NCBI GenBank assembly: GCA_900555075.1
Contig: USJO01000010.1
Span: forward strand, 1 to 35,643
Origin: an uncultured Clostridium sp.
Lineage (GTDB): Bacteria; Bacillota; Clostridia; TANB77; CAG-508
Reading direction: 5' to 3'
DNA: 35,643 nt
Part shown: positions 8,163 to 16,506 of the stretch, in pieces
How positions within the stretch are numbered: the stretch's first letter is position 1
Layout: each line of letters starts with the position of its first letter
Translations under genes and position numbers: made by a program
The notes under the pieces: generated by a model
Told to the model about the DNA's origin: nothing
Seen by the model: the letters and a program-made list of their open reading frames with translations, nothing else
The model's database searches: none

Positions 8163-10619
8163 TTAAATATCATGTCTACTTAATATTTGTGCTGGTGTTT
8201 TCTTTACTACTCTATGTACTGGTAGTAACCCTATTATTAAATTAAATAAATATATTAAAATGATTGTTACTATTATTGTCCATATATTTACTAAGAAAAA
8301 GCGTGAAAAGTATGTTATTTGTGATAGTGCTTTTAGTATATATGCCATTAATATTATTCCTGGAACGCTTGCAAGTGTTGTTATTGCTATGGTTTCTCCT
8401 GCAAACATTTTGTATATGTCTTTTTTCTTTATTCCTATTGCTCTTAATATTCCTATTTCTTTTATTCTTGATAGGAAGGACGAGCGTATCATTAAGAAAA
8501 TCTCAATTAATGATATTGCAAGTATTATTGCTGAAACTATTATACTTGTTTTCATATTTTCTTTTTTTGCTCTTAGATATTCTTCTTTACTGTTTTCATA
8601 TGTGTTTACAACATTTAAATTCAAATTTCTAAAATCATTTAGTGCTTTTTCTTTGTCTTTTGCATACACCATAAATTCTTGTTTTTCTCTTATTAGTTTG
8701 TATTTTACTGTGTTATTGTTTACCAGATATTTATCTATGCCTTCTTGACTTTCATAGTATCCTACTACTGTAAGTTTTTTATCATTTACCATTGTTGATA
8801 TTGTTTTATTTAAACGCATATCGTATTTGTGTGATATATTTACAATTACTTCATAATCGTTTTCTGGAAAACGTCCTTTTTTTAGTGTTATTTTGTCTTC
8901 ATATAGCTTGTAATCTAATATTTGTACTGTTTCTGGTTCTTCTACATCACTTATATATATTCCACCTATCATCTCCATTTCGCTTGAGCTGTGTGCATTT
9001 TGGACAATGTTTATCAGCATTGTTGGATTTACATATATTGAAGGTGTTGAAAGGTCTACAATTCCTACGACTGTAAAATCTCCAATATTATCTAGTGTAA
9101 GTTGTTTACCTATCATATCTTCTGGTTTTAATATTCCAACCATTTTAAAATAACCGTATTCTTGATCTATTTGTCTTTGAATAATCATTTTGTCTAATAT
9201 AATTTGTTTCTCGTTTTCAGGCATTGCTCCACTTATTATATTTTCATTGCTTATCATATCTATGCTTGAAAGTGAGCCACTTACAGATAAAGTTATATCA
9301 TTTGTTTGGTAGTATTCTCTTGGATTAAATTTAAATGATACCAGTGAACTACCTGGCAATATGTAATTAATGTTTTCATTTTGATCTAATGTTAAATACT
9401 CTTCTAGTGTCATATTTGGTTTCTTTATTTGTAAATAATTACTATTGTATTTTATAAAGTCCGTGTCTTTTACATTTAAGGTTGCACAAATACTACTTAC
9501 AGCATACATTATAAACATTGCTGATATGAAAAATCCTATAAGTAGAATTTTCTTTAATACGGAAAAGTCAAATACCTTTTTAAAACCATTAATTACAAGA
9601 GTTATAGGGTTTAGTATTGAGGAATATTTCTTTTTTACGTTTTTATCTATGATTTTGTCAAAATCAAATTTATATTTTTCTAATTCTTCTTTGCTTAATT
9701 TTTTATAGTGTTCATCTACCATTTCAATTCCAGAGTTATTGTCTATTACTTCTATTTTTTCATTTTGATTTGTTTTAATATATATATTTCCATTTTTTAA
9801 AACGACATTTAAGTTTATTTGTTGCTTGTCTTCTGAATATACATTTACCTCTGTGTTTTCTGTCTCTATTTTTTGATGCTCCTTAAAATCTTTTAAATAA
9901 AATTTATTTTCTATTCTGTAATCTAGCTCGCTGTTGTGTTTATTTTCATAATCCTTTACTATTTTCCCATCTTGAATTTCAACTATTCTACTTGCATAAA
10001 ACTCAGCTAATTCTCTTTCGTGTGTTACTAGTATTACTAATTTTTCTTTTGATATTGCTTTTATTATATTCATTACTTCTAATGAGTTTTTGCTATCCAA
10101 ATTTCCCGTTGGTTCGTCTGCTAATATTATATCTGGAGATTTTACAATTGCTCTTGCAATACCTACTCTTTGCCTTTCTCCTCCTGATAGCATTGCTGCT
10201 GGTCTGTTTTTATATCTATACATTCCTACTTTTTCTAAGCAATAGTATACTCTCTTTTTTATTTCCTCTTTGTTTTTTATTCCTATCATTTTTAAAACAA
10301 TGGCAACATTATCATATACGCTCATATTTTCTATCAATTTATAGTCTTGAAAAATATATCCTATACTTAAATTACGTATTTTATCTACTTTTGATGGAAG
10401 TTTTGATGATATTTTTTTATTGTTTATATATATTTTTCCTTTTTGTATCTTGTCTAATCCTCCTATTACATTTAACAAAGTAGTCTTTCCTGAACCACTT
10501 GGCCCTAGAAGTGCAACTAGTCCGGTGTCTTCCATTTTTAATGAGATATTGTCTATAACGTGAATTTGGTTTTTCTTATGTCTGTTAAAATATTTGTTTA
10601 CTTTTGAAATCTCAATCAT
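8163..10619 (-). CDS. ABC transporter with fused ATPase and FtsX/MacB-type permease (818 aa)
   Basis: An N-terminal ABC ATPase (about residues 1-235) has Walker A GPSGSGKT at 39-46, signature LSGGERQ near 144, Walker B IILADEPTG near 162 and H-loop VTHE near 198. A charged linker leads to one transmembrane helix near 355-375, a long extracytoplasmic region and three C-terminal helices (about 693-813). This is the MacB/FtsX layout with the ATPase at the N-terminus. Such type VII ABC systems move lipids or peptides by mechanotransmission, or sense antimicrobial peptides; no substrate is evident. The start lies two bases past the stop of the preceding ABC gene with GAGGTG upstream, suggesting coupling and a heterodimer. 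No two-component system adjoins. Confidence 0.93.
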   Translation of the reverse strand: MIEISKVNKYFNRHKKNQIHVIDNISLKMEDTGLVALLGPSGSGKTTLLNVIGGLDKIQKGKIYINNKKISSKLPSKVDKIRNLSIGYIFQDYKLIENMSVYDNVAIVLKMIGIKNKEEIKKRVYYCLEKVGMYRYKNRPAAMLSGGERQRVGIARAIVKSPDIILADEPTGNLDSKNSLEVMNIIKAISKEKLVILVTHERELAEFYASRIVEIQDGKIVKDYENKHNSELDYRIENKFYLKDFKEHQKIETENTEVNVYSEDKQQINLNVVLKNGNIYIKTNQNEKIEVIDNNSGIEMVDEHYKKLSKEELEKYKFDFDKIIDKNVKKKYSSILNPITLVINGFKKVFDFSVLKKILLIGFFISAMFIMYAVSSICATLNVKDTDFIKYNSNYLQIKKPNMTLEEYLTLDQNENINYILPGSSLVSFKFNPREYYQTNDITLSVSGSLSSIDMISNENIISGAMPENEKQIILDKMIIQRQIDQEYGYFKMVGILKPEDMIGKQLTLDNIGDFTVVGIVDLSTPSIYVNPTMLINIVQNAHSSSEMEMIGGIYISDVEEPETVQILDYKLYEDKITLKKGRFPENDYEVIVNISHKYDMRLNKTISTMVNDKKLTVVGYYESQEGIDKYLVNNNTVKYKLIREKQEFMVYAKDKEKALNDFRNLNLNVVNTYENSKEEYLRAKKENMKTSIIVSAIILAISLIEIFLMIRSSFLSRIKEIGILRAIGIKKKDIYKMFAGETIAITTLASVPGIILMAYILKALSQITYFSRFFLVNIWTIIVTIILIYLFNLIIGLLPVHRVVKKTPAQILSRHDI

Positions 10620-10621
10620 AG

Positions 10622-12841
10622 TTACACCTCCCCGTTGTATGTTTTAATGCTTGAGTTTTTGAATAGTTTTTTAGCATATTTTAGGCTTATTATATATGAC
10701 ATTACTATGAGTACTATATATAAAAGTATATAGTCTTTTATTTTTAGATAGTCTACAATTGTTTGTATAAAGCTCAAATTAATTATTTGTTTTGCCTGAA
10801 GTATTATTACTACGGCAAAAATTAAATAGACTAAATTCTCAACTATTAATAATTCTATTATTAGTAATTGTTTAGATATTTTTCTAGTTGCTCCTAACAT
10901 TCTTAATGTTGCAAAATATGTGTTTCTTGATTTTAGGATAACTTTTATTATGAAGTAGGTTATAAAGAATAGTGTTATTATTAGAAATATTGTTACTATT
11001 GTTTGGAATATCTCAACCACCTGTGCTTGTCCACTCTTTGTTAGAGTATCTTTAATAATTAAAGTGGTATATCCTAAATTTTCTAGTTCTGCTCCGGTAT
11101 CTCTTAATAGTTCTACCTCCTCGACAAATACACTTGATTGATATGAAGGTTTATCAAATAGTTTATTATAATCTTCTGGATTTATGTATATTGAGCCATT
11201 GTTCATTTCGTATTCTTCACCAACTAGTGATTTTATATTATATTTTGTATATGTTCTTGCTATTTTTAGTTCTAGTTCTTCTTTATAATATAAGTTGTCT
11301 ATTTCAATTTTTATTGGTTTGTTTTTACATGAACCACTTGGTACTTCATAGTTTAAATCATTACTTACATATGCTTTTCCAACTGGTACATTTTCACTTG
11401 TTTTTATCCTAAAATATGGGTTATATATGTTTGATTCATAGTACTTGTTTTGGAAAAGTATCTTTATTTTGCTATATCTTTGATTTATTTGAAATCTCAT
11501 TTGATTTAGTATGTTATCACTTACATATATGTTGCTATTACCATAATATAAACTTGAATCCATATATTTTATGCCAACTATTTGCATTGGTATTTTTTCA
11601 TTTATAGTTCCAGTATATAAATCCATTAAATATACTGTTGTGTTCCCTAAATTTTTAGCTAATTCCTTTATGTAATATCTATCTTCATATTCTTCTATTA
11701 TTACTTCATTATCATTTTCTGGCATTCTTCCTACATCGATATTTCCCTTAAAGCCTTTTATGCTTGATGCATTTCCATATATGCTTAAGTATTTTTTGTC
11801 TGTTAAACTTATTTCATTATCTAATAAGGCATCATCTTTTACTATATAATCTATATTGTTTAAGTTTTCTATTTGTGCATAATTTTCAGCACTAAATGGT
11901 GTATTATCTTTCTTTTTTATTACTATTCTGTTCTCACTACTGTTTCGGAATAAATAATTACTTCCACCTATATCTGATAAATGTTTTTGCTTTCTGCTGT
12001 TTGCATATTGTGCCATTATTGCAGAGGTCATAAATAAGAATACTATAAATAACAATATAAATTTTGTTTTTATATTGAAGGTGTTTCTAATTCCTAATCT
12101 TAATCTATTAATTTTCGTGATGTTTTTATATTCAACTTCATTTGCTTTTGCTGTACTTTTTGTTTCTTTTATCTTCTTGTCTTCAATTATTCTACCATCA
12201 TGCATGGTTATTTTTCTTGTTACATATTTTTCAATTTGTTCATAGTTATGTGTAACTATTACTACTAGTTTGTCCTTTGCTATTTCACTAAGTAGCTTTA
12301 TTGTACTTTCAGCAGCTTCTTTGTCTAGGTTTCCTGTTGGTTCATCTGCAATTATTATTGGTGTTTCTTTTGCTAGAGCTCTAGCTATTGCCACTCTTTG
12401 TTTTTGACCTCCAGACAATTTTGACACCTTTGTATTTCTAAATTTGTATAAATCTACCTTTTTTATTAATTCAATAACTTTTTTCTTTATTTTTCTCTTT
12501 TTATAACCATTTAATAGAAGGACAAGCTCTATATTTTGGTAAACTGTGTAACTGTTCACTAAATTAAATGTTTGAAAAATGTTTCCTATGTATTTTCTTC
12601 TAAAATCCTCAAAATCCTTTTCGCTGTAATGGCTTGTTTCTTTGCCATTTACATACATTTCTCCTTCTTCATAAGTATCTAGTCCACTAATTACATTTAA
12701 TAGTGTTGATTTTCCACTTCCAGATTCTCCTGTAATTGCTATAAATTCGCCAATATCCAATTTTAAGTTTACTTTTGAAAATCCAGTTGCAATTACACCT
12801 TTGTTATAGTAAAATTTAGAAACATTTTTTAACTCTAACAT
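10622..12841 (-). CDS. ABC transporter with fused ATPase and FtsX/MacB-type permease (739 aa)
   Basis: Same architecture as its downstream neighbour. The ATPase domain (about 1-230) carries GESGSGKS at 38-45, LSGGQKQ near 142, IIADEPTG near 162 and VTHN near 197. One helix near 256-275 precedes a large extracytoplasmic region, with three helices from about residue 625. The sequence differs substantially from the 818-residue partner, so this looks like an old pair forming a heterodimer rather than a recent duplication. It follows maf by 16 bases with AGGAGG-like bases before its ATG. Likely job: envelope transport or peptide defence, together with femX and DUF308. The substrate is unknown. Confidence 0.93.
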   Translation of the reverse strand: MLELKNVSKFYYNKGVIATGFSKVNLKLDIGEFIAITGESGSGKSTLLNVISGLDTYEEGEMYVNGKETSHYSEKDFEDFRRKYIGNIFQTFNLVNSYTVYQNIELVLLLNGYKKRKIKKKVIELIKKVDLYKFRNTKVSKLSGGQKQRVAIARALAKETPIIIADEPTGNLDKEAAESTIKLLSEIAKDKLVVIVTHNYEQIEKYVTRKITMHDGRIIEDKKIKETKSTAKANEVEYKNITKINRLRLGIRNTFNIKTKFILLFIVFLFMTSAIMAQYANSRKQKHLSDIGGSNYLFRNSSENRIVIKKKDNTPFSAENYAQIENLNNIDYIVKDDALLDNEISLTDKKYLSIYGNASSIKGFKGNIDVGRMPENDNEVIIEEYEDRYYIKELAKNLGNTTVYLMDLYTGTINEKIPMQIVGIKYMDSSLYYGNSNIYVSDNILNQMRFQINQRYSKIKILFQNKYYESNIYNPYFRIKTSENVPVGKAYVSNDLNYEVPSGSCKNKPIKIEIDNLYYKEELELKIARTYTKYNIKSLVGEEYEMNNGSIYINPEDYNKLFDKPSYQSSVFVEEVELLRDTGAELENLGYTTLIIKDTLTKSGQAQVVEIFQTIVTIFLIITLFFITYFIIKVILKSRNTYFATLRMLGATRKISKQLLIIELLIVENLVYLIFAVVIILQAKQIINLSFIQTIVDYLKIKDYILLYIVLIVMSYIISLKYAKKLFKNSSIKTYNGEV

Positions 12842-12857
12842 TTATATCCTCCTAATC

Positions 12858-13424
12858 TTATATGGTTTTTAGCATATCATATAATTTATGTATTGGTAGT
12901 CCCATTATTGTGAAGAAGTTTCCATCTATTTTTTTAATGTGAACTCCAAATTCACTTTGTGCAGCATATCCGCCTGCTTTATCATATGGGTTTCCTTCAT
13001 CTATCCATTTTTCAATTTCTTCATCTGTCATTTCTTTGAAGTACACGTCTGCTATATCATAGTCTAATTGTTCCTTGTATTCTCCGTTTTTTTGAGATAT
13101 AACACATATACTTGTAATTACTTGATGTTTGCTATTGCTTAAAACTCGTAGCATTTCCATAGCCTGCTCTCTTGTATGTGGTTTACCATATATTTTATTA
13201 TCTTTAATTACCATTGTATCTGAACCAATAACTGCTCTATCTCCTGTAGTTTCGTCAAATACGGATTTTGCTTTAATATATGCTAATCTTTTAGATTGCT
13301 CAGTAATAGATAAGCCCTCTTCAAAAGTTTCATCACTGTTGCTTGGTTTTGTTTCAAACTTTATTCCAATCATTTCTAAAAGTTCTCTTCTTCTTGGTGA
13401 TTCAGATGCCAATATGATTTTCAT
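12858..13424 (-). CDS. maf: Maf-family nucleoside triphosphate pyrophosphatase
   Basis: House-cleaning enzyme that hydrolyses non-canonical or excess nucleoside triphosphates (dTTP/UTP in the YhdE-like subgroup) to the monophosphate; the family is also linked to septum control. The N-terminal ASESPRRRELLEM motif (residues 6-18) is the phosphate-binding loop. The catalytic Asp lies in IGSDTMV near residue 68, and GKPHTREQAMEML and DKAGGYAAQ are diagnostic. The 188-residue length is typical. A TATAAT at 13450-13455 suggests its own promoter, but no good -35 is visible. It leads the operon running into the two ABC transporters, a linkage that is not obviously functional. Confidence 0.96.
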   Translation of the reverse strand: MKIILASESPRRRELLEMIGIKFETKPSNSDETFEEGLSITEQSKRLAYIKAKSVFDETTGDRAVIGSDTMVIKDNKIYGKPHTREQAMEMLRVLSNSKHQVITSICVISQKNGEYKEQLDYDIADVYFKEMTDEEIEKWIDEGNPYDKAGGYAAQSEFGVHIKKIDGNFFTIMGLPIHKLYDMLKTI

Positions 13425-13470
13425 TTTATTTCATCCCTTTCACGAGGTGATTATATCATAATTTTAGAAA

Positions 13471-13515
13471 AAAAAATAGTGCAATGTTTAAAAAATTAAC
13501 ATTGCACTATTTTTT
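13471..13515. terminator. Bidirectional intrinsic terminator, thioester protein gene / maf
   Basis: Perfect 18-bp stem (13471-13488 with 13498-13515), with A/T runs on both outer flanks. It begins only a few bases after the stop codon of the thioester surface protein, which shows that this gene truly ends there. Confidence 0.92.
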
Positions 13516-14819
13516 TACATTCCTGTTTTAGGTAGTTTTATTTTTGTATAGTTTGTTTGCTCTTGTTTTATTTCCTGCTGTGTTTTTATTTGTTCTACTT
13601 CTAGTTCTGTGTTTGTTCTTTCCAATTTTGGCACTTCGTTGTTTTGTAAATTATTTACTGTTATTTTTGTTTCCTCATTTAGCTTTAATTCTACTTCTAT
13701 TAATTTATCATATACTTCATATCCTTCTAAAGTTTCCATTTCTTGTATGTAATATTTGCCTGGTAGTAAATTTTCTATTATTATTTTACCCTCCTCATTT
13801 GTTTTTAAATTTGAGTATATTACTTCTTTATTTTGATTTAGTAGTTGAAAATTCACTCCTGCAAGTGCTTTTTTGGTTTCTTGATTTTGTTTACATATTA
13901 TTATTTTAGTTGCATTTTCAAAGTAGTATTCTGTTTTGCTTCCGCTTCCCGTTTCATATATGTTTCCAGTTACTGCAACATTTTGTAATGTACTATTTCC
14001 TGAAAGTCCAAATAGTATTGGTTTTGTAGCGACTTCTCCTGTTACATTTATTGTAAAAGTTCCATCTTTTTCTATGTTTTTTATGGGGATTAATATTTTA
14101 AATTTTTCTTTGCCTTTAAATTCAGTTTTTGGAGTGTTTTCTAAGTCTGTTATCTTCATTCCTTCAATTAAGTCTCCTGATACTTCTATTTTGTAATTAC
14201 TGATTCCAGCTGCTGCTGTTACTGTAAATTCCTTTGATACAAAGTTTGAATCAACATTATCTACTTTCCAAGCTGAATTACTAGCATTTATTTTAAGTGT
14301 ACTACTTGGCTTAGTTTCTTTTGATGTTCTTGCAGCATTTACTATGTGTTTTAATGCGTTTAAGGTTCTGTCTCCTGCACCTGCACCTCCTGAAAAATAG
14401 CTATTAGGATCTCTTCCATACACAGCACAGTATACGGCTTGTCTTGTTGCTAAATATGCCTCCTCCTCTGTTTCACAACCTAATTCTTTAGGTGTTTTAT
14501 ATGGATATCCATTTATTATTGTTCTCCAAATTTCCATATTGGTAATTTCATTATCTATATTTACATCATATGAAAAGTTTTCTGTTGCTCCTTCTAGTTC
14601 TAAGTTTAAACAATATACTGGATGTTCTACTCCGTCTTTTATACATGCAAGTGGAATACAAGTTAAATCTATCCCCTCTCTTATTAAGAGATTATTATAT
14701 CGTGGTTTTCCATAAACTGTTATTGTGTTATCTACCGCATTGCTTACTATTGGAAATATTACGGCTAGTAGTATTATCATTAGTATTAATATTACACCTA
14801 TTTTTTTTATTTTCTTCAT
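13515..14819 (-). CDS. Secreted thioester-domain / Cna-B surface protein ending in LPKTGM
   Basis: Predicted adhesin or pilus-like subunit, 434 residues. A signal peptide (KK-rich start, hydrophobic 8-23, SNA near 27) is followed by a TQXA/thioester-type domain. HPVYCLN near residue 67 supplies the Cys, and TRQAVYCAVYG near 129 supplies the Gln of a possible internal Cys-Gln thioester for covalent target binding. A central beta-rich region (about 170-300) precedes a SpaA/Cna-B domain (about 310-390) with the family YYIQEMET strand. The protein ends LPKTGM: a sortase motif with no hydrophobic helix or charged tail, and a terminator lies immediately after. The ATG has AAAGGAA upstream. The gene follows the sortase by 25 bases. 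Confidence 0.82.
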   Translation of the reverse strand: MKKIKKIGVILILMIILLAVIFPIVSNAVDNTITVYGKPRYNNLLIREGIDLTCIPLACIKDGVEHPVYCLNLELEGATENFSYDVNIDNEITNMEIWRTIINGYPYKTPKELGCETEEEAYLATRQAVYCAVYGRDPNSYFSGGAGAGDRTLNALKHIVNAARTSKETKPSSTLKINASNSAWKVDNVDSNFVSKEFTVTAAAGISNYKIEVSGDLIEGMKITDLENTPKTEFKGKEKFKILIPIKNIEKDGTFTINVTGEVATKPILFGLSGNSTLQNVAVTGNIYETGSGSKTEYYFENATKIIICKQNQETKKALAGVNFQLLNQNKEVIYSNLKTNEEGKIIIENLLPGKYYIQEMETLEGYEVYDKLIEVELKLNEETKITVNNLQNNEVPKLERTNTELEVEQIKTQQEIKQEQTNYTKIKLPKTGM

Positions 14820-14844
14820 ATTAATTTCCTTTCTTTTAATTTTG

Positions 14845-15448
14845 TTATACTTTCTCTATTGCTTGTACGCAAAGTCTCTTGTTAGGTTTATTTCTTACAC
14901 ATGTTATTAATGTAATTTTGTTTTCTTCAGTTTCTTGCAAATATGACCAGTCTGTTTCATCAATAATTGTAGATGAAATTACTTCATAGGTCTTTGTTCC
15001 ATATTGCGTTTTATAATATATTTCATCACCAAGTTTTAAGTCTTTAATTTTTTCAAAATAATTAATTGGGAATCCGCCTGTTATGGGCAGCAAGTCCTAC
15101 ATTGCCTTTCCAAATGGCTGTATTTGTAAAATGTCCTACATATTTTTTCATAACTTCTTGTGTTGTATCTTGTGCAATTGGAGCTACCAAACTTATAGTA
15201 GGAATTTCAACCTGCCACAAATTTTCATTCAAATCATTTGTATTTTTAAGGAGGGTTTCAATTTTTTCATCTTCATCTATTACCACTATAGTTTCTTCTT
15301 TTTGTATCTCTTCATAATTATTTTCTTCTGTACGGCTATTGTTTTGTAAACTCTCATATGCTAAGTTTACTGTAGTTAATATAAATATAACTAAAACTAT
15401 AGTGATAAGGCTTACTATTAATCTTATGTAATTTCTAATACACTTCAC
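14845..15448 (-). pseudogene. Class D-like sortase, one frameshift
   Basis: Sortases cleave LPxTG-like motifs and attach proteins to the wall or to each other. The upstream frame holds a membrane anchor (about residues 8-28), the IPTISLVAPI strand and the catalytic His in GLAAHNR. It stops at 15062. The downstream frame continues FPINYFEKIKDLKLGDEI and holds the catalytic Cys in TLITC with Arg in KRLCVQA. Removing one base near 15075-15080 (AGGCGGA to AGGGGA) restores AAHNRGFPINYF. The GTG at 15448 has a poor ribosome site. AGAGGTG is ideally placed for an ATT codon at 15439, so the start may be unusual or damaged. Probable partner: the LPKTGM protein downstream. Confidence 0.85.
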
Positions 15449-15561
15449 CTCTTTTCAGTATTAAATTTTATTTTCTTTTTTGGATTTTTAAAGAATAAAA
15501 GAACTTTATTCTTTTCCTAGAAATTATTTTGAAATTGCTTTTTGCAATTAAAGATGTAATT

Positions 15562-15590
15562 ATTCTAGCATACATTTTTTAGTTTGTAAA
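15562..15590 (-). promoter_or_regulatory. Sigma-A promoter of the sortase / thioester protein operon
   Basis: Minus strand: TTTACA (15585-15590), 17-base spacer, TAGAAT (15562-15567). It sits directly downstream of two Spo0A-like boxes. Confidence 0.7.
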
Positions 15591-15599
15591 GAAAAATCG

Positions 15600-15616
15600 T
15601 TCGACAAAATTCGACA
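15600..15616 (-). promoter_or_regulatory. Tandem Spo0A-like boxes (TGTCGAA x2)
   Basis: On the minus strand TGTCGAA occurs at 15610-15616 and 15600-15606, ten bases (one helical turn) apart. The nearer box ends nine bases before the -35 hexamer. TGTCGAA is the Spo0A core in Bacilli and Clostridia. The placement suits an activator of the sortase operon. Regulator identity is inferred. Confidence 0.55.
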
Positions 15617-15684
15617 GGTATGTACTTAACCCCATAACACAAACTAAGAATTAGAGGCGAATTTATCTACTCTTTAGAACAAAA

Positions 15685-15718
15685 AAAGACAGTTTTTTTT
15701 TTATAATTTACTGTCTTT
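15685..15718 (-). terminator. Intrinsic terminator of the 214-residue protein gene
   Basis: Stem AAAGACAGT (15685-15693) / ACTGTCTTT (15710-15718) with a 16-base A/T loop. On the minus strand a TTTTTTT run follows. It begins just after the stop codon. Confidence 0.82.
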
Positions 15719-15719
15719 C

Positions 15720-16364
15720 TTATTCTTTTTCTGTTTCTTGATTTTGTGTTTGTTCTATTCCTCTTGAGGATGCTATTAAATATTCTTGTGCTACAGCATT
15801 TGTTTTTTCCGTTAGTTCTTCATCCCTTAATTCTTCTCTTATATTTCTTACTTTTATTGGAGTTCCTGTATTTAGCGCTTGAACTGATTCTCTATTTCTG
15901 TCTTGTAGGAATTCTTGAATTGTATAATATCCTCTGTCTATTATTCCCATTTTAAATTCTGCTTTTCCTCGCGCTTTTTTGAATGTACTTTGTGTTTCTT
16001 TGGCACTTTTATACATTTCTATTTGCTGTTTTATATCTAATTGGCTATTCTTTAAATTTCTTAAATCGTATTCTACTTCTGGAATACTTTCAGGAAGATT
16101 TACTTTTTTGCTTGAATTGTTTGCATTTTTACATAGTTCTAAATAGTCTCTAAGTTGCTCTTCATTTTCTGCTAAGGCTCTTACTATTCTCATATCAAAT
16201 GGATAGTTTGTTATTCCACTTAAGTTATATCTGTCGTATATTTCTTGAATTTCATTGTCTTCTACTTCTAAGTTTAGCTGTGTTACACTATTTACCCCAT
16301 TTAATACAGATATTACATCTATACTTTCCGGATTTATTACCACTTTTTCTACTGTTTTACTCAT
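15720..16364 (-). CDS. Unrecognised 214-residue protein
   Basis: I do not recognise a family. The product is hydrophilic and Glu-rich, with no signal peptide or membrane helix, and is probably mostly helical. The region near residues 95-135 is rich in charged residues and could form a coiled coil. The ATG follows GGAGGA closely. A TTGAAA-17-TAAACT promoter lies upstream and a clear terminator follows, so it is a monocistronic, normally expressed gene. It diverges from fhs. Confidence 0.7.
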   Translation of the reverse strand: MSKTVEKVVINPESIDVISVLNGVNSVTQLNLEVEDNEIQEIYDRYNLSGITNYPFDMRIVRALAENEEQLRDYLELCKNANNSSKKVNLPESIPEVEYDLRNLKNSQLDIKQQIEMYKSAKETQSTFKKARGKAEFKMGIIDRGYYTIQEFLQDRNRESVQALNTGTPIKVRNIREELRDEELTEKTNAVAQEYLIASSRGIEQTQNQETEKE

Positions 16365-16410
16365 TATTCCTCCATCTCATTCTTTTGTAAACATATACCC
16401 TCTATTTATT

Positions 16411-16439
16411 AGTTTAGCATAATAAAAATTTTTTTTCAA
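16411..16439 (-). promoter_or_regulatory. Probable promoter of the 214-residue protein gene
   Basis: Minus strand: TTGAAA (16434-16439), 17-base spacer, TAAACT (16411-16416). It lies about 45 bases before the start codon and diverges from the fhs promoter. Confidence 0.5.
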
Positions 16440-16457
16440 TAACTTTACCCCTTTTTG

Positions 16458-16486
16458 TTGACTTTTTTTTATTTTGCTTATATATT
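16458..16486 (+). promoter_or_regulatory. Sigma-A promoter of fhs
   Basis: Plus strand: TTGACT (16458-16463), 17-base spacer, TATATT (16481-16486), followed by GGAGGT and the start codon. Confidence 0.7.
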
Positions 16487-16506
16487 AATAAATATGGAGG
16501 TGTTCT

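Noticed and set aside
13471..13515. Hidden membrane tail of the thioester protein in another frame
   Set aside because: The sequence after the stop codon is a terminator hairpin and none of its frames encodes a hydrophobic helix.
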